A stretch of 14,362 nucleotides of DNA from Basidiobolus heterosporus B8920. Its lineage: Eukaryota; Basidiobolomycota; Basidiobolomycetes; Basidiobolales; Basidiobolaceae. A model generated the notes under the pieces. The model had not been told where the DNA came from. It worked only from the letters and a program-made list of their open reading frames with translations, and made no database searches. Both the position numbers and the translations under genes were made by a program. The stretch spans positions 1 to 14,362 of the forward strand of contig JNET01028513.1 in the NCBI GenBank assembly GCA_000697455.1. Reading direction: 5' to 3'. This document shows positions 8,293 to 14,362 of the stretch, piece by piece; the stretch's first letter is position 1; the number at the start of each line of letters is the position of its first letter.

Positions 8293-8700
8293 GGCTACGA
8301 AGAAACTTTTCAACCGAAGGAGGGAGGAAAAAATAAATTAAAATACCACCAAAAGAGATGTCTTCTGGAGGAATGGTTCCATTTATTTGGATGCAGAAAA
8401 CCCCATATGACCCTATGGCTGCATGTGAAGTGTAACACGGCAGATGCAGATGGAGAAAGTCAGGTAACACTTGTACGACAGTTTTTGGACAATGAGCTAT
8501 GATACCCAGTGTTGAAAACTAAACAGAATTACAACAAAAGAATGTGTAGTCTACCAATGAAGCCAAAAGGTAACTCGCTATTCAGACCGCCACGAAATAA
8601 TGACTATCCAAATAAAGCATCCTACGACCTCACAAGAGCAAGCAGTAGCCAATAATTACCTACAAAAGAGTGTGAGATGTAAGTGGTTGGTGAGATACGG

Positions 8701-8736
8701 GTGGTGCGTGTGGTGCGTGTGGTGCGTGTGGTGCGT
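8701..8736. repeat. Minisatellite, four perfect copies of a 9-bp unit
   Basis: GTGGTGCGT is repeated four times without a mismatch. It lies about 410 bp upstream of receptor-like copy B. The perfect identity suggests recent expansion and likely length polymorphism between strains. It could be within that gene's promoter or leader. Confidence 0.9.
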
Positions 8737-9366
8737 GTTCACAGAGGCTGATTGAAGTCTGTACATCTTCGAACTATTTACCTGGTTGTGTTTCAAATTA
8801 GTCATCCCATTCCCAAGAACAACCCGTTTTTAGCTTGATGATTTTCGTATTTTAGCAACCTCCTCTACAAGTCGAGTTTGATTTCTTGAGTTTTCTCACT
8901 AGCTCTATCTCAATATTGGGTAGAATTTTCTACTTGAATTTTGTATTTGTTGGATGATGATAGCAACGGTAATCCAACTCTATATTACGAGAGTGTAGGA
9001 CGAAATACTTCCTTCGTTGCCTGTACTGTCTCCATAGCGGCTGTGTATATTCCAAATCTCACACTCTTGCTTGTGATTTTCCTTCACTTGTAATGTGTCA
9101 CCAAGAATTTTACAGTTACCAGTACCAACCCCCTTAGTTATGTTCTATGGCTAATTCTTCTCCCGTCAAAAGTAGAGTATAGACTTTGGAGTGTATTTGT
9201 GGGGCATATTGTAGCTTTATTTGAGTAAAATAGTAAGGATACTGCCTAAAGGTGGTCATTCAAAGTTGGTTTCTACCATACTTCTTTCACAAAATAAGAT
9301 AATGTCATGTATTCAGGTATGAGAATTGCATATCAAGTTACTTTGTTCTTTGAATGCAATTTGTCC

Positions 9367-9372
9367 TTTATT
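9367..9372 (-). terminator. Probable poly(A) signal of the acyl carrier protein gene
   Basis: AATAAA on the minus strand, 86 bases beyond the stop codon at 9461-9459. The surrounding sequence is T/A rich. Canonical hexamer; cleavage site not determinable. Confidence 0.5.
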
Positions 9373-9458
9373 TATATAAAATTGACAAGTGGTTGCCTTA
9401 TATTTTAAAGTGAAGAATGAAACCAGATGAGTGAAATAGATGCTACACAATGAGGAAA

Positions 9459-9872
9459 TTAATGTGCGTCTTCACGCTTGCTAATGTAGTCAATAGCTTG
9501 AGCAACGGTCTTGATCTCATCAGCTTCTTTGTCAGGGATTTCAACGGAGAACTCCTCCTCAATGGCCATCACGACTTCAACAGTATCTAAACTGTCAAGA
9601 CCAAGGTCCTTGTTGAAATGGGCTTGAGCATTGAGCTATATTCAACGGATGGAGTTTGATAAGTATTTAGGAAGGAAGATTTACAAAAGTCAAGGTTCAA
9701 TTACCTTAGATTGATCAACTTTGTCGTAACCCTTCAAGACATCCAAAATTCTGCTTTGAATATCACCATGAGAGAGAGCACCAGCAGAGTAGAAACGAGG
9801 TGCTAAGGAAAGTCTAGAGGTGGCAGCGAAAATGGAGCGACCAGCAGGGCGAAGTGAGGTGTATCTGAGCAT
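9459..9872 (-). CDS. ACP1: Mitochondrial acyl carrier protein
   Basis: Exons are 9872-9705 and 9635-9459, giving 114 residues. The 69-nt phase-0 intron has donor GTAATT and acceptor ATATAG. Residues 1-29 form an Arg/Ser/Ala-rich, acid-free leader typical of a mitochondrial presequence; the RFYSA stretch is a plausible cleavage site. Residues 38-110 are the four-helix ACP fold. [20 protein letters not shown] has Ser71 as the 4'-phosphopantetheine site. The protein carries acyl chains in mitochondrial type II fatty acid synthesis. In the family it also serves as a complex I subunit and, with LYR proteins, in Fe-S cluster assembly. ATG 9872 was chosen because earlier in-frame codons contain no ATG and the presequence starts there. 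It is divergently arranged with the eS19 gene across 551 bp. Confidence 0.96.
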
Positions 9873-10423
9873 AATGTGGAAATACGAAAGCAAGATAGTT
9901 CAATGCAACCGCTACAAACTATAAATCGCTCGAAGATAAATTTTCGAATTTTCCGACATCACTTGGGAACATCCAAGGTTTTGGGGTGTATGGGTGTATG
10001 AAATGGTGTACGAAATGGGCCATCAAACGGATTCTACCCGACCGGGGTTCTAATCCACTCAGCAGCAAGAATCAATGGATTCAGACAGGGGATCAAGCCA
10101 GATTCTCTCAGGATGAATTCACATCTTTTACCCCGGCTCAGATTCCTTTTTTTTCCTGGTATAAGGAGTCAGACGCATATCAAGAAAATCCCTCTTTTTC
10201 CTCGAACGGACGAATTTCAAGGTTCGTAAAGATCTAGTGTTGTATATTTTGAGGTTAAAGAGAGGTAGTTGCGTTGTTTGAAGCATCCTTAGTAACAATA
10301 CATCAATCAATGGAATCCAGTCAACTCAAATACATGTATCTTTATTCATTCGACATCAAACAACCACCAACTCGTATAACCGCACCACTCCAACAATATA
10401 CTAAACCAAACCATTTCATCTAG
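9873..10423. other. Divergent promoter region between ACP and eS19, with a possible eS19 leader intron
   Basis: This 551-bp stretch must contain the promoters of both genes. Open frames here (for example 9986-10237) resemble nothing and are probably chance. GACCGGGGTTC (near 10030) and ACCCCGGCTC (near 10130) share a GC-rich core in inverted sense, so they could be factor sites; this is speculative. The sequence directly before the eS19 ATG looks like a 3' splice site (see 10374-10423). Confidence 0.4.
10374..10423 (+). other. Candidate 50-nt 5'-UTR intron of the eS19 gene
   Basis: GTATAA at 10374 could be a donor. ATACTAAACC near 10397 is a good branch site, and TTTCATCTAG ends at 10423, so the start codon at 10424 would be the first codon of the next exon. 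The size matches other introns in the window (53-100 nt). The donor is weaker than GTAAGT, and unspliced leader sequence would not disrupt the CDS, so only transcript data can decide. Confidence 0.35.
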
Positions 10424-10849
10424 ATGGCCGGTATCACCGTTAAGGACGTTAACTCCCACCAATTCATCAAGGCCTACGCTGCCCATTTGAAGCGTTCCGG
10501 CAAGCTTGAAGTCCCCAAGTGGGTCGACCTCGCCAAGACTGCTACCTACAAGGAATTGGGTCCCTACGATCAAGACTGGTTCTACATCAGAGCTGCCTCT
10601 GTTGCCCGTCACGTCTACCTCCACAAGACCGTTGGTGTCGGACACTTGAGAAGACTTCACGGTGGACGCAAGAACCGTGGTACTTGCCCATCCCACCACG
10701 CCGATGGCTCTGGCTCCGTTGCCCGTAAGGTTCTCCAAGCTTTGGAAAAGATCAACATCATTGAACAAGCCCCCAACGGTGGTCGTAAGCTCACCCAAGA
10801 TGGCCAACGTGATCTTGACCGTATCAGTGCCCAAGTTGCCAAGAAATAA
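10424..10849 (+). CDS. RPS19: Small-subunit ribosomal protein eS19
   Basis: An intronless 141-residue frame matches eS19 along its whole length, for example TVKDVN near the start, GKLEVPKWVDLAKTA, DWFYIRAASVARHVYL, GGRKNRG and the C-terminal GGRKLTQDGQRDLDRI. It is a component of the 40S subunit head, required for 18S rRNA 3' processing and subunit export. The length equals the usual 140-150. Codon use is strongly biased toward C-ending codons (GCC, GTC, CTC, AAG), unlike its neighbours and as expected for a highly expressed gene. This bias also creates a long spurious antisense frame at 10346-10834. AATAAA lies at 10889-10894. Confidence 0.98.
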   Translation: MAGITVKDVNSHQFIKAYAAHLKRSGKLEVPKWVDLAKTATYKELGPYDQDWFYIRAASVARHVYLHKTVGVGHLRRLHGGRKNRGTCPSHHADGSGSVARKVLQALEKINIIEQAPNGGRKLTQDGQRDLDRISAQVAKK

Positions 10850-11149
10850 ATTCTGTGTGTATTAAATCCCCCGGTTTTTATGCTTGAAAATAAACATTTA
10901 CTCAACCCAACTTTTTTGTCATCATCGATTGTATATATATCCACTAGAAAGGCGCAGTCAATCACCAACCGAAACACCTGATAGGTAAACACTTATCGAA
11001 GTGGTTGACAGCATTGATGTGATTGTTATAAATTTCAACCCAGACAGGAGACACTCGTTTTCATATATATATATTGCAACAAGATAAAAACCAGAGGAAG
11101 AAACGGGCCGCCTTATTACAGGAAAGGTTGACTTTATTCGCATTCCAGT
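10850..11149 (+). other. eS19 3' UTR and UBE2S promoter
   Basis: The 300-bp gap holds AATAAA at 10889-10894, 40 bases after the eS19 stop. An AT run (TATATATATAT) near 11064-11074, about 80 bp before the UBE2S ATG, could serve as a TATA element. No coding exon is seen. Confidence 0.45.
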
Positions 11150-11999
11150 ATGGTAAGTGCTTTTCTTTAGCATCTCTCTTATGAATAGTTTTGTTCGTTT
11201 AGTAACGGAGATGGTCCATCTTACAGCCAGTCGAAGAGAGCCATTCACCTGAAGCTATAAAACAGATTATTCGCGAATTGCACTACTTGTACATCAATCC
11301 CATTCAGGATGTACAAGTTATTATAAATGAGAACAATCTTTTTGACCTTCAAGCATGGATATATGGTTCAAGTAAGTAACCTGTTTGCACGTATTTTATC
11401 CAGTCTTTCTAAATGGCCATCTTTTTTGCTTTAGCTGGAACGCCTTACGCCAATGGAGCGTTCCGGATAAGACTACTCTTCACAAATGAATTTCCCCGAG
11501 TACCACCCAGATGTGAGTGTAATCTATTTAGTTGAGGTTTTCAACGCCTCTGTGATACTAAGATATATTGTAATTCATAGGTAACTTCTTGACCAAAATT
11601 TTTCACCCTAACATTTCACCTAACGGCGAAGTTTGCGGGAACATTCTAAGTCACAGTTGGCATCCGGGCCTGGGCATTGGCCACATATTGATGGTTCGTA
11701 TGTTAAAAATAAGGCAAACATCCTTTTGTTCCTTTGGAAAATATTTGTTTACCCTCTTTAAACCATTTCAGACACTTCGTTGCTTATTGATTCATCCGAA
11801 TCCTCAATCGATCATGAATGATGAGGCGGGGAGTATGTTTATTGACAACTACGAAGATTACATTAGACGCGCCAAATTGATGACAGAGATTCATGCATAT
11901 TGTAAGGCCCGTCCAGAGGAAGGGATATCAAACCGAAAGAGAAGTAACGAGACAAAGGATAAAAGAATAGATAAAAGACGTATCATCAGGCGACTTTAA
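11150..11999 (+). CDS. UBE2S: Ubiquitin-conjugating enzyme E2 S (K11-chain E2 of the APC/C)
   Basis: Exons are 11150-11152, 11227-11371, 11435-11512, 11581-11693 and 11772-11999, giving 188 residues. The first coding exon is just the ATG. Residues about 8-155 form the UBC fold: [20 protein letters not shown] at 84-86, catalytic Cys94 in NGEVCGNIL, and CLLIHPNP with NDEAG around residue 131. The match to UBE2S is specific: FLTKIFHPN, the [15 protein letters not shown] stretch, and the basic C-terminal extension ending DKRRIIRRL, equivalent to the LRRL tail that docks on the APC/C. UBE2S elongates K11-linked ubiquitin chains on mitotic substrates. At 188 residues it is shorter than human (222) because the linker before the tail is shorter. 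Donors are GTAAGT, GTAAGT, GTGAGT and a weak GTTCGT. The last intron is 78 nt with no in-frame stop. Confidence 0.95.
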
Positions 12000-12342
12000 C
12001 AATATTACTTCGTATCCAGTATCCTTCAAACTAACATTCATGATATGATTTACTACCAGACCGAAGAAATAGAAATCACGCAATGTATATTCTTTAAACC
12101 ATCACATAAATATATTTCCCATCCTTACTAGTAAAATCTCGCCAATTTGGATGTAAACCATGACGTATAAATATAATAAATATCAGTAGTGGTACGTATA
12201 AATATAACAAACATCAGTAGTAGCCCAGACATGATCAGAGAGTTCACATTTTATATTCACACTTGCAGATCAAAAAAAATTTCACCATCATTTCAACTGA
12301 CGATATTCAAGCACGCGGTTTGACGATTCTTTACTTGCCAAC
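12000..12342. other. UBE2S 3' UTR and HUB1 promoter, with a 31-bp tandem duplication
   Basis: 343 bp without coding potential. A tandem duplication at 12163-12224 carries AATAAA in its first copy (12175-12180), 176 bases after the UBE2S stop. The HUB1 promoter must lie within or after it; TATAAAT occurs in both repeat copies. Confidence 0.5.
12163..12224 (+). repeat. Two-copy tandem repeat, 31-bp period, carrying a poly(A)-like hexamer
   Basis: Copies at 12163-12193 and 12194-12224 both start ACGTATAAATATAA. They differ at two positions in the first 28 bases. One difference changes AATAAA in copy 1 to AACAAA in copy 2, so only the first keeps a canonical poly(A) hexamer. Confidence 0.85.
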
Positions 12343-12822
12343 ATGATAGAAATCATTTGTAACGACAGGTACTGGACTCAAAACTGAAAAGACGTTCACC
12401 CATTTTCCAAGAGTTAACCACTTCCCATCCTCTAGATTAGGAAAGAAAGTCCGTGTCAAGTGCAAGTAAGTCTTTTCTTTTTATCCTGTAGAATTCTAAT
12501 TGAACATGGATTCTGTAGCCACACCTTGTTTTGTACGTAACTTGCTAATGAGTTCTGCCCAATAGTCCTGACGACACCGTAGGTGATTTGAAGAAGTTAA
12601 TCGCTGCACAAACCGGTACCGATTACCGAAAGATCGTGTTGAAGAAGTGGTACAACATATTCAAGGACCATATCACCCTTGAAGATTGTATCCTTTTCTA
12701 TTTAGTTCCAACTTATTGTTTCGTAAAGCCCATCTTTTTGTTTAAAACACCTTAACAGTTGATTCTTCTTTTCTACAGATGAGATTCATGACGGTATGAG
12801 TATCGAACTTTACTACTCTTAA
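12343..12822 (+). CDS. HUB1: Ubiquitin-like protein UBL5/Hub1, splicing modifier
   Basis: Exons are 12343-12368, 12436-12465, 12566-12687 and 12779-12822, giving exactly 73 residues, the size of human UBL5. The reading starts MIEIICNDR and continues [37 protein letters not shown], and ends [15 protein letters not shown]. That is the UBL5 fold with the tyrosine pair in place of the GG of conjugated ubiquitins, so it acts non-covalently. In yeasts Hub1 binds HIND elements of Snu66 in the spliceosome and aids use of non-canonical 5' splice sites. The first two coding exons are only 26 and 30 nt. Donors are GTACTG, GTAAGT and the U12-like GTATCCTTT. All junction phases agree (2, 2, 1). AATAAA follows at 12848-12853. 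Confidence 0.97.
12688..12778 (+). other. Candidate U12-type (minor spliceosome) intron in HUB1
   Basis: The third HUB1 intron starts GTATCCTTT, a full match to the U12-type 5' splice site consensus RTATCCTTT. It contains CCTTAAC at 12750-12756, the core of the U12 branch-site consensus. The acceptor is CTACAG ending at 12778. Against a pure U12 reading, the branch A is about 23 nt from the acceptor (usual range roughly 8-21) and a pyrimidine tract lies between. The intron boundaries themselves are firmly set by the protein (GAT-T/AT-GAG reads D-Y-E). Confidence 0.6.
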
Positions 12823-12847
12823 GCCAGGCCCGTCCAGATGTATCTTA

Positions 12848-12853
12848 AATAAA
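12848..12853 (+). terminator. Poly(A) signal of HUB1
   Basis: AATAAA begins 26 bases after the HUB1 stop codon. It lies in the convergent space shared with the Utp17 3' end. Confidence 0.45.
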
Positions 12854-12958
12854 TCACGGCAATGATTGAGCCCGACTCTTGTTTGTCCCTAATTTCGTTT
12901 CGATAACTCCATCTTATCATTCACTGAGCATCCTCCTTAGCCTAATATTACATAGAAT

Positions 12959-12964
12959 TTTATT
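12959..12964 (-). terminator. Poly(A) signal of the Utp17 gene
   Basis: The minus strand reads AATAAA here, 135 bases after the proposed Utp17 stop (TAA at 13101-13099). It is the best canonical hexamer between the two convergent genes on that strand. Confidence 0.4.
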
Positions 12965-13098
12965 GTATATATCTATTTAATGAATGATGGAGCTTATAGA
13001 GAGACAGCGAATGGTAATCACACAAATAAACGAAAATATGTGAACATACAGTAGTAATATGTGGAAGGGGAAGGACGAAAGGACCCAACAGCATTTAA

Positions 13099-14362
13099 TT
13101 AACGTCTAGGTGTTCTAGTGGCCCTGCCAGGCGTTTTACCAGGTGTTTTTGATGCCTTACTCTTGGCTGGGGTTTTGGAAGGAGTACTAGGGACCGAGGA
13201 CTTGGGTGTGGCTGCACTCTTGGTTCTAGTGGATTTTGCTGATTTACCATTTGGCGTGCCATTTAGCTTAGCAGAGTTGACTACCTTGTTAACAGCGGGA
13301 GTTGAGATTGGTGCTGTTGTGGCTAGAGATGGTGGTGGATTAGAGAAAGGATTGGGATCGCTTAATATACATTAGTCACTTACGTTTCTTAGGGGATTGT
13401 AATTGATCCTTGAAGAAGTCAGCCAGGTAGTCAAATTCAGTCTCAGCATTGTCGATCGAATCGGCTTTAATCTCTTGCTGCTTGGCGGTGGGCGCCACTT
13501 CCAAGTCAACCTCCATCGAGTCTTCCTCCTCACTATCAGATTCCTTATCTCCACTGGGTTCTACTTCTGGTGAGTCCTCATGTTCAAGATCAATTCTAGA
13601 TAGCATCTTGTCCATGTAAAACTCGTAGAGCGAACTGACAGGGGGAATGACGTGGGAGGGAGCATTAAGCAGGGATTTGGTAGCGGCTTTGTTCTTATGG
13701 GCCTTGCGCTGTGGTTCTTCTGCTTGCTTGATAGCCTCGACAGGCTTGCGAGAACCAAAGATATCAGAGAAGTAAGATTTGTGGGTGACAGTAGCGCTGA
13801 GTGATCCCTTAGCATGCTCCTTAACTGGGGCGATCTTAGCATGACTCAAAATGTGCAAGTCACATTTACCATTAAGCAACATAAGGTTAGAGGCTAATTT
13901 GGATTCGGTTGTATCGTTCACCTGCTTAGGGAAGAAGGAGAGTGACTTGACTGTATCAGGGATCTCGTGGATCAAAACAGGAATTGGTTGGTTGGGCTCG
14001 AAAATCACCAAACTAGTATTGTTGAGCTGATTAGTGACAGCCACTGCAAATTGTGAGCTGCTAGGGTCAACGGCGAACTTGGTCACAACAAGACGGCAAC
14101 TCCACCAGATGGTGCAACTCAACAGATTCCATACATAGAGATGATCTTTGGTTATGGCAATCAAAAAGTGTGAGTTGTTGGTGAATACCAGTTTCTTAAT
14201 AGGACGAGTGTGGGGAGAGTGGGACAATAGGCCCTGGATAGTATTGGTGTAAGGGTCCCAAAGAGTGATGATATGTCCATAAGACACTGCAAGAATGGAA
14301 CCATCCTCAGAGAAGGTAGCGTTGTGAGGAGTGGAGTCGCGGTAGAATCCCACAGAACGACA
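13099..14362 (-). CDS. UTP17: U3 snoRNP/SSU processome protein Utp17 (Nan1/WDR75), C-terminal part, cut by window edge
   Basis: Exons are 14362-13384 and 13322-13099, with a 61-nt phase-1 intron (donor GTAAGT, CTAAT near the 3' end, acceptor TCTCTAG). About 400 residues are visible; the N-terminal propeller lies beyond the window. The visible part opens with CRSVGFYRDSTP, then ATFSEDGSILAVSYG, TLWDP and YVWNLLSC, matching the end of the second WD40 propeller of WDR75. Later PSHVIPPVSSLYEFY matches its conserved post-propeller block, followed by an acidic Ser/Glu/Asp-rich stretch. WDR75/Utp17 is a t-UTP subcomplex protein linking rDNA transcription and pre-rRNA processing in the nucleolus. The spliced tail is rich in Lys, Thr, Pro and Ala with TPxKTP-type repeats and ends RTPRR. 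If the intron is retained, the protein ends at KKRK (TGA 13378-13376). Confidence 0.9.

Larger units (their letters stand above)
8293..9458. other. Long non-coding region between receptor-like copy B and acyl carrier protein
   Basis: About 1.17 kb contains the promoter/leader of copy B and the 3' UTR of the acyl carrier protein gene (both minus strand). Minus-strand AATAAA at 9372-9367 is about 90 bases after the ACP stop and is its likely poly(A) signal. A 9-bp minisatellite lies at 8701-8736. The rest is AT-rich with short open frames only. I looked for tRNA boxes, snoRNA C/D boxes and snRNA ends and found no complete set. Confidence 0.5.

Noticed and set aside
8231-8470. Minus-strand open frame overlapping the start of receptor-like copy B
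   Set aside because: It is out of frame with the conserved seven-helix protein, has no recognisable features, and overlaps the strong GCCATGG start of that gene.
8701-8736. CRISPR-like repeat array
   Set aside because: Nine-base head-to-tail units without spacers in a eukaryotic context; a minisatellite, not CRISPR.
8775-8786. ATTTACCTGG similar to the U1 snRNA 5' end
   Set aside because: It has a mismatch, and no following U1 stem-loops or Sm site are visible; chance match.
8951-8965. ATGATGA resembling a snoRNA C box
   Set aside because: No CTGA D box within 100 bases and no terminal stem.
10015-10065. tRNA-like sequence (GGGGTTCTAATCCACTC resembles a T-arm/B box)
   Set aside because: The would-be T stem does not pair, the B box has a mismatch at a key position, and no A box or acceptor stem is found at the right distance on either strand.
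9986-10237. Plus-strand 83-codon open frame between ACP and eS19
   Set aside because: No family resemblance, odd composition, and position in a divergent promoter region suggest chance.
10346-10834. Long (162-codon) open frame antisense to eS19
   Set aside because: It mirrors the C-ending codon bias of the eS19 gene, has no family resemblance, and lies wholly under a highly conserved gene.
13118-13375. Plus-strand 85-codon hydrophobic open frame
   Set aside because: It is the complement of the Lys/Thr/Pro/Ala-rich Utp17 tail; the minus-strand reading fits a spliced exon with correct phase.

Overview
The window reads as nuclear DNA of a fungus, most likely an early-diverging, zygomycete-grade one (Mucoromycota or Zoopagomycota). 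Three things support this. It is gene-dense, with nine protein genes in 14.4 kb on both strands. The introns are short (about 50-100 nt) with GT-AG ends and CTAA-type branch sites. The gene content includes a FUT8-like core fucosyltransferase, a UBE2S orthologue ending in the APC/C-binding tail, and a UBL5/HUB1 intron with a U12-like donor. Dikarya usually lack the fucosyltransferase and U12 introns. The species cannot be named from the sequence alone.

Layout: 1-1068 is AT-rich with no convincing gene. 1069-2307 (+) is an intronless D-amino-acid oxidase family enzyme. 2533-3792 (+) is an intronless type II membrane GT23-like alpha-1,6-fucosyltransferase. 3910-5123 (-) is a NiCoT nickel/cobalt permease with one intron, convergent with the fucosyltransferase. 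5455-6472 (-) and 7397-8292 (-) are two diverged paralogues of a seven-helix, GPCR-like family. They share a phase-1 intron that splits the same tryptophan codon, which allows both C-terminal exons to be recovered. 8293-9458 is non-coding with a 9-bp minisatellite. 9459-9872 (-) is mitochondrial acyl carrier protein, divergent from ribosomal protein eS19 at 10424-10849 (+). 11150-11999 (+) is UBE2S in five exons. 12343-12822 (+) is UBL5/HUB1 in four exons. 13099-14362 (-) is the C-terminal part of the U3 snoRNP protein Utp17/WDR75, cut by the window edge.

The right half (ACP, eS19, UBE2S, HUB1, Utp17) is conserved housekeeping: mitochondrial metabolism, translation, cell-cycle ubiquitylation, splicing and ribosome biogenesis. 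The left half (oxidase, fucosyltransferase, metal permease, receptor-like pair) is more lineage-variable. There is no sign of an operon, gene cluster, mobile element, virus-derived element or CRISPR. The observations most worth following are the U12-like intron in HUB1, the tandem receptor-like pair, the possible hairpin between branch site and 3' splice site in one of them, and two possible C-termini for Utp17. All exon structures were inferred by hand from family homology and reading-frame consistency, without transcript data.
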